From positions 276,167-340,166 of the forward strand of contig RXJG01000003.1 in the NCBI GenBank assembly GCA_003963365.1: 64,000 nucleotides of DNA. The letters are read 5' to 3'. This document shows, piece after piece, positions 32,504 through 40,651 of the stretch. Position numbers and translations under genes: made by a program. Numbering within the stretch: the stretch's first letter is position 1; each line of letters begins with the position of its first letter. The notes under the pieces are model-generated. The model had not been told where the DNA came from and ran no database searches. It saw nothing but the letters and a program-made list of their open reading frames with translations. This DNA comes from Sphingobacteriales bacterium (GTDB lineage: Bacteria; Bacteroidota; Bacteroidia; Chitinophagales; Chitinophagaceae).

Positions 32504-33472
32504 ATGAAACAAGAGTGGATTAAGGATTATTTCACCTTTACCAAAAAAGAAAGAACTGGTGTAATTGCATTACTGCTAATCATTCTGCTGCTTTTATTCA
32601 TCCCTTATTTATTTCCTTATTTAAAAAAGAAACAGGCTACCAACAAAGCGGATTTTGAAAAAGAAGTTGCCAAACTAAAACAACTGCAAATCGATTCATC
32701 ACAAAATAATAGTGGTTATGTAAAAAGAAGTTATGATGATGGAGAAAGAGATTATTATCAGCCAGTAAAAAGAAAGTACGAAGAAGATAATAATAAAGCT
32801 GAGTTATTTGTTTTTGATCCGAATACTGCAACTACAGAAAGTTGGAAACGATTAGGCGTAAAAGACAGAACTATTCAAACCATTCAAAACTATCTAAGCA
32901 AAGGAGGTAAATTTCGGCAACCGGAAGATTTGTACAAAGTTTATGGATTGAAACACGAAGACGTTGCAAGAATGATTCCCTATGTATCCATCAAACAAGA
33001 AGAACCCATTGCATCATTTACTAAAGAACCTTCAGCAACTTTCGAAAACAAAAAAGCAAAATCTTTTTCCGGTTCAATTGAAATTAATTCAGCAGATACT
33101 ACTGCACTCATATCTTTACCGGGTATTGGCAGTAAACTTTCACAACGCATCATCAGTTTCCGGGATAAGCTTGGGGGTTTTAATTCTGTTGAACAGGTTG
33201 CGGAAACATTTGGGCTGCCCGATTCAACTTTTCAGAAAATCAAACCTAACCTCATCTGCAATAATTCGGCAATTAAAAAGATCAATATCAATACGGCAGA
33301 TATAAATCTGCTGAAAGTACACCCATACATCCGTCATGCATTAGCGAATGTCATCATTCAATACCGCACTGAACATGGAAACTATAATTCAGTAAATGAC
33401 CTTAACAAAATTTCAATGATGAATGATGCCCTTTTTCGGAAAATCTCTCCTTATCTTACCACAGAAAAATAA
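32504..33472 (+). CDS. Membrane-anchored helix-hairpin-helix protein, ComEA-like
   Basis: 322 residues from the ATG at 32504; an upstream in-frame TTG was rejected. One N-terminal membrane helix (GVIALLLIILLLLFIPYLF, about 19-37), a charged linker, then three tandem helix-hairpin-helix repeats, beginning VFDPNTATTESWKRLG, IEINSADTTALISLPGIGSKL and ININTADINLLKVHPYI. Only the middle repeat keeps the classic LPGIG hairpin. ComEA proteins bind incoming DNA in natural transformation. The match is to the fold; a competence role is inferred. It is cotranscribed in order with its neighbours by spacing. Confidence 0.85.
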   Translation: MKQEWIKDYFTFTKKERTGVIALLLIILLLLFIPYLFPYLKKKQATNKADFEKEVAKLKQLQIDSSQNNSGYVKRSYDDGERDYYQPVKRKYEEDNNKAELFVFDPNTATTESWKRLGVKDRTIQTIQNYLSKGGKFRQPEDLYKVYGLKHEDVARMIPYVSIKQEEPIASFTKEPSATFENKKAKSFSGSIEINSADTTALISLPGIGSKLSQRIISFRDKLGGFNSVEQVAETFGLPDSTFQKIKPNLICNNSAIKKININTADINLLKVHPYIRHALANVIIQYRTEHGNYNSVNDLNKISMMNDALFRKISPYLTTEK

Positions 33473-33533
33473 TGATCGAATCGTAACCTAACATTTGTTA
33501 GTTTTATATATCTTGCACCCCAATCCGAAAACT

Positions 33534-34676
33534 ATGCACTTTCAAACAGATGAATTAACACAACAGGTAGCCGCAACAGCAAGAGATTTTGCCAACCAGC
33601 ATATCAAACCATATGTAATGGAATGGGACGAAGCCCAGCATTTTCCTTTAGAAGTTTTTAAGGAAATGGGCAAACTTGGATTAATGGGGGTACTGGTTCC
33701 GCATGAGTATGGCGGTGCCGGATTAGGATACCAGGAATATGTAGCAATTATTACTGAGATAGCTAAAGTATGCGGTTCAGTTGGATTAAGTTTAGCAGCC
33801 CACAATTCACTTTGCACCAATCATATTTTGAGTTTTGGCAGTGAAGAACAAAAGCAAAAATATTTACCAAAGCTGGCTACAGCTGAATGGATAGGCGCAT
33901 GGGGCTTAACGGAAGCTAATACCGGAAGTGATGCGGGTAATATGAAAACCACAGCAGTAAAAGATGGCGATCACTGGATACTCAACGGAACTAAAAACTG
34001 GATTACACATGGAAAAATTGGTGATGTGGCTGTAGTGATTTGCCGGACAGGTGAACCCAGAACCAGCGGCAACGCCACTGCCTTTATAGTAGAAAAAGGA
34101 ACCCCGGGTTTTAGTGGTGGTAAGAAAGAGAACAAACTTGGTATGCGGGCCAGTGAGACAGCAGAGATGATTTTTGATAATTGCCGGATTCCCGACATAA
34201 ATCGTATGGGTGAAGTGGGTGATGGTTTTCGTCAGTCATTAAAAGTATTAGATGGCGGAAGAATTTCTATTGCTGCTTTATCATTAGGCATTGCCAAAGG
34301 TGCATATGAAGCGGCATTGAAATATTCAAAAGAACGTTACCAGTTTGATCAGCCCATCAGTAATTTCCAGGGAATATCCTTTAAACTGGCAGATATGGCC
34401 ACCGAAATTATGGCGGCAGAATTATTAACCTTACAGGCAGCTGATAAAAAGAATCATAACCTACCCATGACTAAAGAAGCGGCCATGGCAAAATATTATG
34501 CCAGTGAGGTAGCGGTAAAAGTAGCGAATGATGCGGTGCAGATATTTGGCGGTTATGGCTATACCAAAGAATTTCCGGTGGAAAAGCATTACCGTGATGC
34601 TAAATTGTGTACTATTGGGGAAGGAACCAGTGAAATTCAGAAATTAGTGATTTCAAGAGAAGTATTAAGACAATAA
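33534..34676 (+). CDS. Acyl-CoA dehydrogenase
   Basis: 380 residues from the ATG at 33534. Signature motifs: GAWGLTEANTGSDAGNM, NGTKNWITHG, GMRASETAEMIFDNCRIP, QIFGGYGYTKEFPVEKHYRDAKL and IGEGTSEIQKLVISREVL, whose first Glu is the likely catalytic base. The length and last motif are those of short/medium-chain enzymes. It oxidises acyl-CoA with FAD and passes electrons to ETF. It ends at a terminator facing a small minus-strand gene. Confidence 0.95.
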   Translation: MHFQTDELTQQVAATARDFANQHIKPYVMEWDEAQHFPLEVFKEMGKLGLMGVLVPHEYGGAGLGYQEYVAIITEIAKVCGSVGLSLAAHNSLCTNHILSFGSEEQKQKYLPKLATAEWIGAWGLTEANTGSDAGNMKTTAVKDGDHWILNGTKNWITHGKIGDVAVVICRTGEPRTSGNATAFIVEKGTPGFSGGKKENKLGMRASETAEMIFDNCRIPDINRMGEVGDGFRQSLKVLDGGRISIAALSLGIAKGAYEAALKYSKERYQFDQPISNFQGISFKLADMATEIMAAELLTLQAADKKNHNLPMTKEAAMAKYYASEVAVKVANDAVQIFGGYGYTKEFPVEKHYRDAKLCTIGEGTSEIQKLVISREVLRQ

Positions 34677-34709
34677 CGATAGTCGCCTCTGGCGATTGCT
34701 TGCGAATGG

Positions 34710-34736
34710 TCCCGCTGTAATGGCGGGATTTTTTTT
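34710..34736 (+). terminator. Terminator after acyl-CoA dehydrogenase
   Basis: TCCCGC at 34710-34715 pairs with GCGGGA at 34723-34728, with eight T at 34729-34736. The T-run overlaps the stop codon of the convergent small gene. Confidence 0.88.
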
Positions 34737-34905
34737 ATCCCATAAAATCTGTATCATCTTTTTTTGCACCCAGCAAATTATCAACGGCTCCTGCCAGCAT
34801 TGGAAACTTCTCTGTTACAAAATCTTTGATTGTTTCTAAAACTTTCTTTGCCTGTTCATCGGTGAGTCCTGCATTATTCTTTAAGCGTTCAACTAAATCG
34901 TTCAT
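34735..34905 (-). CDS. Small helical protein, 56 residues
   Basis: ATG at 34905 opens a 56-residue ORF (starts MNDLVERLKNNAGLTDEQAK, ends KKDDTDFMG). The pattern is two amphipathic helices around GLTDEQA and FPMLAGAVDNLLG, like small cytoplasmic helical domains of the DUF2267/YidB type, but that is only a resemblance. It lies after the clpX terminator on the same strand. The clean amphipathic pattern favours a real gene. Confidence 0.72.
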   Translation of the reverse strand: MNDLVERLKNNAGLTDEQAKKVLETIKDFVTEKFPMLAGAVDNLLGAKKDDTDFMG

Positions 34906-34937
34906 GGTTTATTAGTTTATTGGCTAAAGTTATGGAA

Positions 34938-34967
34938 TAAAAAAACCGCTCTGCATAACAGAACGGT
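34938..34967 (-). terminator. Terminator after clpX
   Basis: On the minus strand ACCGTTCTG pairs with CAGAGCGGT (one mismatch) and is followed by seven T. Confidence 0.75.
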
Positions 34968-35012
34968 CAATATTTTTTTCCCGTAACCCGTGTCTCGAAT
35001 CTCACAACTTCA

Positions 35013-36245
35013 TTACGCTACTTTCAGCAAACTCATCTTACTCTTATCAAACTTACGCTGAGCATAATCTAATGTCAATGTAAATTCTTTTGTTTTGGTA
35101 GATGGCAACTCAAACATTGCATCAGTCAATATTCCTTCGCAAATACTGCGTAATCCTCTTGCCCCTAACTTGTATTCCATCGCTTTATCTACCATAAAAT
35201 TGAGTACACCATCTTCAATATTAAGCATAATACCTTCCAGCTCAAATAATTTTTTGTATTGTTTAATGAGCGAATTCTTTGGTTCAGTCAGGATAGAACG
35301 CAAAGTATCTCTGTCAAGCGGATTCAAATGTGTAACTACCGGCAAACGGCCCAGCAATTCAGGTATTAAACCAAATGATTTCAGATCCTGTGCGTTTACA
35401 TATTGCAGCAAGTTCTTCTTCTGGTATTCCTGCAACTCTTTATTTACATTGAAACCAATTGCCTGGGTATTGATACGACGGCCAATAACTCTGTCAATAC
35501 CATCAAAAGCACCACCACAAATGAATAAAATATTTTGTGTGTTGATCTTTATCAGCTTTTGTTCGGGATGTTTTCTTCCGCCCTGTGGTGGAACCAGTAC
35601 TTCAGTTCCTTCCAATAACTTCAATAATCCCTGCTGTACCCCTTCGCCACTTACATCACGGGTAATAGACGGATTATCTCCTTTGCGGGCAATCTTATCT
35701 ATCTCATCAATATAAACAATACCTTTTTCTGCAGCAGCCACATCATAATTACAAACTTGTAATAAACGGGTTAAAATGCTTTCCACATCTTCACCCACAT
35801 AACCTGCTTCGGTAAATACTGTAGCATCTACTATGGCAAAAGGAACATTGAGCAATTTGGCAATTGTTTTGGCGAGTAAGGTTTTACCGGTACCGGTTTC
35901 ACCCACCATTACAATATTGCTTTTCTCTATCTCAACTTCGTTTTCTGATTTTTGATTTAACCGCTTGTAGTGATTGTAAACCGCAACAGCTAATACCTTC
36001 TTGGCATCATCCTGTCCAATTACATATTCATCCAAAAATTTCTTAACCTCTATTGGTTTTTTAACCGTGAGCTTAAATTGTGAAGGATGATTTTCGTTGC
36101 GTATCAGCAGTTCCTGTTCGATAATTTCCTGTGCATGTTCTACGCAGTTTTCGCAAATATGACCTTCCTGGCCGGCGATGAGTATCTTTACTTCATCACG
36201 GCTTCTGCCACAAAATGAACAATGCAACGTACTTGATTTAGCCAT
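35013..36245 (-). CDS. clpX: ATP-dependent Clp protease ATP-binding subunit ClpX
   Basis: 410 residues from the ATG at 36245 ([15 protein letters not shown]); an upstream non-ATG start would only add unrelated residues. The N-terminal zinc-binding domain has C-x2-C twice ([15 protein letters not shown]). The AAA+ module has [25 protein letters not shown] and RLPVV. The ClpP-docking loop appears as IGF in NTQAIGFNV. ClpX unfolds tagged substrates and feeds them to ClpP. It follows the two clpP genes. Confidence 0.97.
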   Translation of the reverse strand: MAKSSTLHCSFCGRSRDEVKILIAGQEGHICENCVEHAQEIIEQELLIRNENHPSQFKLTVKKPIEVKKFLDEYVIGQDDAKKVLAVAVYNHYKRLNQKSENEVEIEKSNIVMVGETGTGKTLLAKTIAKLLNVPFAIVDATVFTEAGYVGEDVESILTRLLQVCNYDVAAAEKGIVYIDEIDKIARKGDNPSITRDVSGEGVQQGLLKLLEGTEVLVPPQGGRKHPEQKLIKINTQNILFICGGAFDGIDRVIGRRINTQAIGFNVNKELQEYQKKNLLQYVNAQDLKSFGLIPELLGRLPVVTHLNPLDRDTLRSILTEPKNSLIKQYKKLFELEGIMLNIEDGVLNFMVDKAMEYKLGARGLRSICEGILTDAMFELPSTKTKEFTLTLDYAQRKFDKSKMSLLKVA

Positions 36246-36273
36246 CAGATGGTAAATTGATGCTGTAAAAATA

Positions 36274-36300
36274 AAAAAAGCCCTGAAATGCAAGGGTTTT
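36274..36300 (-). terminator. Weak hairpin between the second clpP and clpX
   Basis: On the minus strand CCCT/AGGG arms flanked by A- and T-runs form a short stem followed by seven T. It may reduce readthrough from clpP into clpX. Confidence 0.45.
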
Positions 36301-36323
36301 ATTTATAATTATATAGGTTTTAG

Positions 36324-36953
36324 TTATAATTTATCCAGGATTTTATCAACAATACCGTAAGCAACCGATTCTTTTGCATCCATCCAGTAATCACGGTCAA
36401 AATCTTTCATAATCTGTTCTACGGTCTTTCCACAATTGTCTGCCAATATCTTAGCTCCCAATTCTTTGGTTTTCTTTACCTGCTCAGCCATAATTTCAAG
36501 ATCTGCACTGGTACCCCGGCCACCACCGCTTGGCTGATGAATCATCACTTCACCGCTGGGGAAAATAAACCGACGTCCCTTTTTACCGCCACTCAACAGG
36601 ATAGATCCCATAGACGCCGCCATACCCATACAAACGGTAGATACCGGCGACTTGATCATCTGCATCGTATCATACATCACCATACCGCTGGTTACAATAC
36701 CACCCGGACTGTTGATATAAAAAGTAATTTCTTTTCCCGAATCAACAGCATCCAGGTAAAATAACCTGGAAGTGATGTCTTTGGCACTTTTATCATCCAC
36801 CACACCCCAGAGGAATATCTTACGCTGCTCAATAAATTTTTTATCAAACTGCCAGCCACTCATCATCTTTTCCATCGGTATTTCAACCGGTAATGGTGCT
36901 TCTGGCTCTTCATCATCAAAACGAAATGGTTTTTTATAATTATCGAAGTTCAT
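36324..36953 (-). CDS. clpP: ATP-dependent Clp protease proteolytic subunit, paralogue A
   Basis: 209 residues from the ATG at 36953; a GTG two codons upstream is less likely. The catalytic Ser lies in MGMAASMGSILL (about 114), His in VMIHQPSGG (about 139) and Asp in the FDRDYW region. The FYINSPGGIVTSG block is typical. The N-terminus carries an acidic extension (DDEEPEAPLPVEIP). It is the second of two clpP genes upstream of clpX and follows the first by 44 bases of word-like spacer. Confidence 0.95.
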   Translation of the reverse strand: MNFDNYKKPFRFDDEEPEAPLPVEIPMEKMMSGWQFDKKFIEQRKIFLWGVVDDKSAKDITSRLFYLDAVDSGKEITFYINSPGGIVTSGMVMYDTMQMIKSPVSTVCMGMAASMGSILLSGGKKGRRFIFPSGEVMIHQPSGGGRGTSADLEIMAEQVKKTKELGAKILADNCGKTVEQIMKDFDRDYWMDAKESVAYGIVDKILDKL

Positions 36954-36997
36954 ATTCACTTTTTTGACTTTTTACTTTTGAATGTTGATTTAGCTGA

Positions 36998-37693
36998 TTA
37001 CTTTTCTTCTTTCAGTTTTCTTGGATTCATCACCAGTACTTCATCTACCAATCCATATTCCTTTGCTTCCACCGCAGTCATCCAGAAATCACGGTCAAAA
37101 TCTTTGGTGATTTTATCTACTTCCTGTCCGCTGTGAAAAGCAATTACATCATATAACTCTTTCTTCAGCTTCTTTACTTCATTTACAGTAATTAAAATAT
37201 CACTGGCCTGTCCGCCTGCACCGGCACTGGGTTGGTGCATCATAATGCGACTATGCTTAAGGGCGGTACGTTTTCCTTTGGTACCGGCAGTAAGCAACAC
37301 CGAAGCCATAGATGCCGCCACTCCAATACATATAGTAGACACATCGGCAGAAATATATTGCATGGTATCGTACACACCCAAACCGGCGTATACACTACCA
37401 CCCGGACTGTTGATGTACATCTGTATATCACGGGTGCGGTCGGCACTTTCTAAAAACAGTAATTGTGCTACAATAATATTTGCTACTTCTTCCGTAACAG
37501 GATAGCCGAGGAAAATAATTCTGTCCATCATCAACCGGCTGTACACATCCATTACCGCCACATTCATGGGGCGTTCTTCAATAATGTTGGGTGTTAAAGC
37601 CGTAGGCATCATATTGGCATACTGGTGCAGCACTGCACTGGAAATACCACGATGTTTTACGGCATATTTTTCAAATTCTTTTGCATGATTCAT
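36998..37693 (-). CDS. clpP: ATP-dependent Clp protease proteolytic subunit, paralogue B
   Basis: 231 residues. The catalytic Ser is at about 128 (IGVAASMASVLL), His at about 153 (MMHQPSAGAGG) and Asp in FDRDFWM. It has a longer N-terminal extension than paralogue A and ends in a basic tail (MNPRKLKEEK). Both paralogues keep a full triad, so both should be active, either as separate rings or as a mixed tetradecamer with ClpX. The 225 bases upstream hold no gene. Confidence 0.95.
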   Translation of the reverse strand: MNHAKEFEKYAVKHRGISSAVLHQYANMMPTALTPNIIEERPMNVAVMDVYSRLMMDRIIFLGYPVTEEVANIIVAQLLFLESADRTRDIQMYINSPGGSVYAGLGVYDTMQYISADVSTICIGVAASMASVLLTAGTKGKRTALKHSRIMMHQPSAGAGGQASDILITVNEVKKLKKELYDVIAFHSGQEVDKITKDFDRDFWMTAVEAKEYGLVDEVLVMNPRKLKEEK

Positions 37694-37918
37694 ATTCGTA
37701 ATTAATAAGTTCTGAAAGGCAATTTAAGTGATTTGCTTCTTCAAATACCATGCGGGGAAAAAAATCGGACAAAATGACTTGAGGAAGTTGTGATAAGTGA
37801 GTGGTGAATAGAGAAAAGAATATTTATGAACCTGGCATCAGGATTACTTATCAACAGCTTTGGCGTCGCACTCTTGTACTATACCAACCCTATTCAACTA
37901 TTCATTGTCAACTTTCCA

Positions 37919-38332
37919 TTATTCATTAAAAACAAGCTTTCTTGTTTTGTCATCCACCCAATCAATCTTTACATGCACTGTATCATCCGGAAATAAATGC
38001 CCGGCTTTTTCCGGCCATTCCACCAGGCATATTTCACCACTAAACAAACAATCCTCCACTCCTGCCCTTATCGCTTCTTCCTCCGTTTCCAACCGGTATA
38101 AATCCAAATGATAAATAATATTACCTGCTGCACCCCGGTATTCATTAATCAAAGAAAAGGTTGGACTGCCCACCACATCTTTTACTCCTTTCACTACACA
38201 TAATGCATGCACCAGTGTTGTTTTGCCAGCACCCATATTGCCATGTAAGGCAAATACTTTAGCAGTACCGGCTGCCTGCCAGAATTGTTTAGCTGCTTCG
38301 TTGATCGTTTGTAAAGTATATGTTAGTTGCAT
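37919..38332 (-). CDS. tsaE: tRNA N6-adenosine threonylcarbamoyltransferase complex ATPase TsaE
   Basis: 137 residues from the ATG at 38332; a longer frame continues upstream but the family length and the promoter support this start. Walker A is HGNMGAGKTTLVHAL, followed by VGSPTFSLINEY, YHLDLYRLE and LVEWPEKAGHLFP, all classic TsaE. It works with TsaB and TsaD to make t6A37 in tRNAs. It is divergent from the copper ATPase gene. Confidence 0.95.
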   Translation of the reverse strand: MQLTYTLQTINEAAKQFWQAAGTAKVFALHGNMGAGKTTLVHALCVVKGVKDVVGSPTFSLINEYRGAAGNIIYHLDLYRLETEEEAIRAGVEDCLFSGEICLVEWPEKAGHLFPDDTVHVKIDWVDDKTRKLVFNE

Positions 38333-38342
38333 GTTAAGGCTG

Positions 38343-38350
38343 CAAAGATA
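38343..38350 (-). promoter_or_regulatory. -7 box of tsaE
   Basis: TATCTTTG on the minus strand, an exact TAnnTTTG match, ends 10 bases before the ATG, giving a leader of only about 7 bases. Confidence 0.55.
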
Positions 38351-38389
38351 TTGTTCCCTAATTAGTAAAATCGTCATTTTTAGCTTTTG

Positions 38390-38397
38390 TAATTTTG
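38390..38397 (+). promoter_or_regulatory. -7 box of the copper ATPase gene
   Basis: TAATTTTG, exact TAnnTTTG match, about 41 bases before the ATG at 38439, in the 106-base divergent region with tsaE. Confidence 0.5.
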
Positions 38398-38438
38398 TGT
38401 ATTGCCCCTCCTTCAGGGAAGGGAATAAATAGAATAGC

Positions 38439-40565
38439 ATGGAAAAAGTGAACTGGACAGTAGAAGGAATGACCTGCAGCAACTGTGCCCTCTCCGTCAA
38501 TAATTATTTACAGAAGGAAGGTTTAAAAAATGTAAAAGTAAATTTTATTGGCGGTGATGTTTCTTTTGACACTAATGGTGAATTTGCTGCTTCAAAAATT
38601 ATAAAAGGCATTGAAGGGCTCGGTTATCATGTAGTAACGCAAGAAGCTGCTGCAATTAAATCTCCCAAAAAGTTTTTTCAAAATCATTTACAACGATTCT
38701 TATTCTGTTTGCCATTTACTGCGCTGTTACTGCAGCACATGCTTGACAAATGGTGGCATATCCATTGGCTTATGAATCCCTGGATTCAATTACTCATTTG
38801 TTTGCCGGTATACATTTTGGGAATGAGTTTTTTTGGAACAAGAGCCATTAAAAGTTTAGGTAACGGTATGCCCAACATGCATGTATTAATTGCGTTGGGT
38901 GCTACTGCTGCATTTGTTTACAGTTTAATCGGAGCTATCCTTAACCTTGGCATGGAATATTTATTCTTTGAAACTACGGCTACCATCATCACTTTAGTTT
39001 TTCTGGGGGAGTGGTTAGAAGATAAAACGGTTCAAACCACACAAAAGGCATTAAAAGATTTAAACCGCAGTCAAAAGGTAATGGCGAATATGATTGCTTT
39101 TGATGATGAACACAAAGAACTTATTTTCCCCGTTGAAAACACAAAGCTTCATGTAGGTGATTTGATTTTAATAAAAAGTGGTGAGCTGGTACCAATGGAC
39201 TGCAAAATTTTGTGGGGCGAAGTGCGGGTTAATGAAGCATTACTCACAGGAGAAAGTAAGCCATTAGTAAAACAGGCAAAAGATAAATTGATTGGTGGAA
39301 GTTTGATTGTTGATGGAACTGTAAAAGCACAGGTTACTGCAGTTGGTAATGATACTATCCTGTCAAATATTGTAAATCTCGTTAAACAGGCACAGGGAGA
39401 AAAACCGCCTGTTCAGCAATTGGCTGATAAAATAAGTGCCGTGTTTGTTCCGGTAGTTATCAGTTTGTCCATCATTACGCTTTTACTCAACTATTTTGTT
39501 TTTGATGTAAACTTCACTCATTCATTAATGCGGAGTATTGCCGTGCTGGTTATTTCCTGTCCATGTGCTATGGGATTAGCTACACCTGCTGCCGTTGCTG
39601 TGGGCTTAGGCAGAGCAGCGAAAAATGGAATCTTGTTCAGAGATGCAAAAAGCCTGGAATTATTTAAAGACATCCGCTATGTTGTGTTTGATAAAACGGG
39701 TACACTGACTAAAGGTGAGTTGACCGTTGACAGTTGGCTGTTGACGGAAAAGAGTATTACTGAAGAGGAATTTAAAAGAATCGTTTTTTCATTGGAGAAA
39801 TTTTCCAATCACCCGATTGCCAAATGCATCGTAAATGAATGGAAAACTAAAGACGGCATCTTCTGGAAAAAGATTGAAGAAATAAAAGGTTTGGGGATTA
39901 AAGCAGAAGATAAGGAAGGAAATATTTACCAGCTTGGCTCGTTCAAGTTAATTTCCAACCAAACCAATGATGCATCACACACCGCTTACTTATTAAAGAA
40001 TGAAGTGCTGATGGGTTGGATTGACGTAAGCGATGAAATAAGAACAGAAGCAAAAGCTGTTGTTGATTATCTGCATACAAAAGGAATTAAAACTTATTTA
40101 TTAAGTGGTGATAGCAATGAACGATCTGAAAAAGTGGCCGATGCTTTGGGAATAGATGCTGTAATTGCAGAACAAAGTCCGGAACAAAAATTAATATTCA
40201 TTGAAACCCTTACTAAAGAAGCACCCACAGCCATGGTAGGTGATGGTATTAATGATGCACCGGCATTAGCGAAAGCCACTATCGGTATATCCATGAGCGA
40301 TGCTACACAACTCGCCATGCAAACCGCACAGGTAGTGCTGATGAATAAAGGAATTCAGCATTTGCCATTATCATTAGGTCTGGGCAAACATACTTTTACT
40401 ACTATCAAACAAAATTTATTCTGGGCATTTATTTATAATATCATTGCCATTCCAATTGCTGCATTAGGTTTATTATCTCCGGGCCTGGCTGCATTGGCAA
40501 TGGGTTTTAGTGATGTGGTGCTGGCTATTAATTCTGTTCGTCTCAATTTCAAAAGAGTAGTTTAA
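38439..40565 (+). CDS. copA: Copper-translocating P-type ATPase
   Basis: 708 residues. One N-terminal heavy-metal domain with EGMTCSNCALSV (CxxC), then transmembrane helices, the TGES loop (NEALLTGESKPL), the CPC metal site (VISCPCAMGLATPAA), the phosphorylated Asp in DKTGTLTKG, HP motif (SNHPIAKC) and GDGINDAPALAKA. This is a P1B ATPase, most likely Cu(I) export at the inner membrane; the last helix reads MGFSDVVLAINSVRL. Residues 428-439 (around DSWLLTEK) are encoded by repeat-like DNA resembling that in the ABC ATPase gene. Confidence 0.93.
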   Translation: MEKVNWTVEGMTCSNCALSVNNYLQKEGLKNVKVNFIGGDVSFDTNGEFAASKIIKGIEGLGYHVVTQEAAAIKSPKKFFQNHLQRFLFCLPFTALLLQHMLDKWWHIHWLMNPWIQLLICLPVYILGMSFFGTRAIKSLGNGMPNMHVLIALGATAAFVYSLIGAILNLGMEYLFFETTATIITLVFLGEWLEDKTVQTTQKALKDLNRSQKVMANMIAFDDEHKELIFPVENTKLHVGDLILIKSGELVPMDCKILWGEVRVNEALLTGESKPLVKQAKDKLIGGSLIVDGTVKAQVTAVGNDTILSNIVNLVKQAQGEKPPVQQLADKISAVFVPVVISLSIITLLLNYFVFDVNFTHSLMRSIAVLVISCPCAMGLATPAAVAVGLGRAAKNGILFRDAKSLELFKDIRYVVFDKTGTLTKGELTVDSWLLTEKSITEEEFKRIVFSLEKFSNHPIAKCIVNEWKTKDGIFWKKIEEIKGLGIKAEDKEGNIYQLGSFKLISNQTNDASHTAYLLKNEVLMGWIDVSDEIRTEAKAVVDYLHTKGIKTYLLSGDSNERSEKVADALGIDAVIAEQSPEQKLIFIETLTKEAPTAMVGDGINDAPALAKATIGISMSDATQLAMQTAQVVLMNKGIQHLPLSLGLGKHTFTTIKQNLFWAFIYNIIAIPIAALGLLSPGLAALAMGFSDVVLAINSVRLNFKRVV
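39720..39755 (+). repeat. TGACnGT-like word repeat inside the copper ATPase gene
   Basis: Three TTGAC-type units in tandem just after the DKTGTLT motif. 28 of 36 bases match the ABC ATPase gene at 24312-24347 (minus strand) in the same codon phase, giving DSxxLTEK in both proteins. Confidence 0.5.
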
Positions 40566-40591
40566 TTTAGATGCCTCTTAGTTCGTGACTC

Positions 40592-40650
40592 ATAGTTAAT
40601 AGTTCATGGTTGATTTTGCTATAAACAATGAGCCATGAACCATTAACTAT
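40592..40650. repeat. 18-bp inverted repeat in the recQ leader
   Basis: ATAGTTAATAGTTCATGG at 40592-40609 against 40633-40650, 17 of 18 positions paired and the other a G-U. The right arm ends 1 base before the ATG at 40652, and the alternative ATG at 40628 lies in the loop. Confidence 0.75.
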
Positions 40651-40651
40651 A

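Noticed and set aside
35095..35715. 206-residue plus-strand frame across clpX
   Set aside because: Antisense of conserved AAA+ motifs; a shadow frame.
39720..39755. Frameshift or assembly error in the copper ATPase after DKTGTLT
   Set aside because: The frame stays open and downstream motifs (HP, GDGIND) follow in phase; the odd stretch is better described as repeat-like coding DNA.
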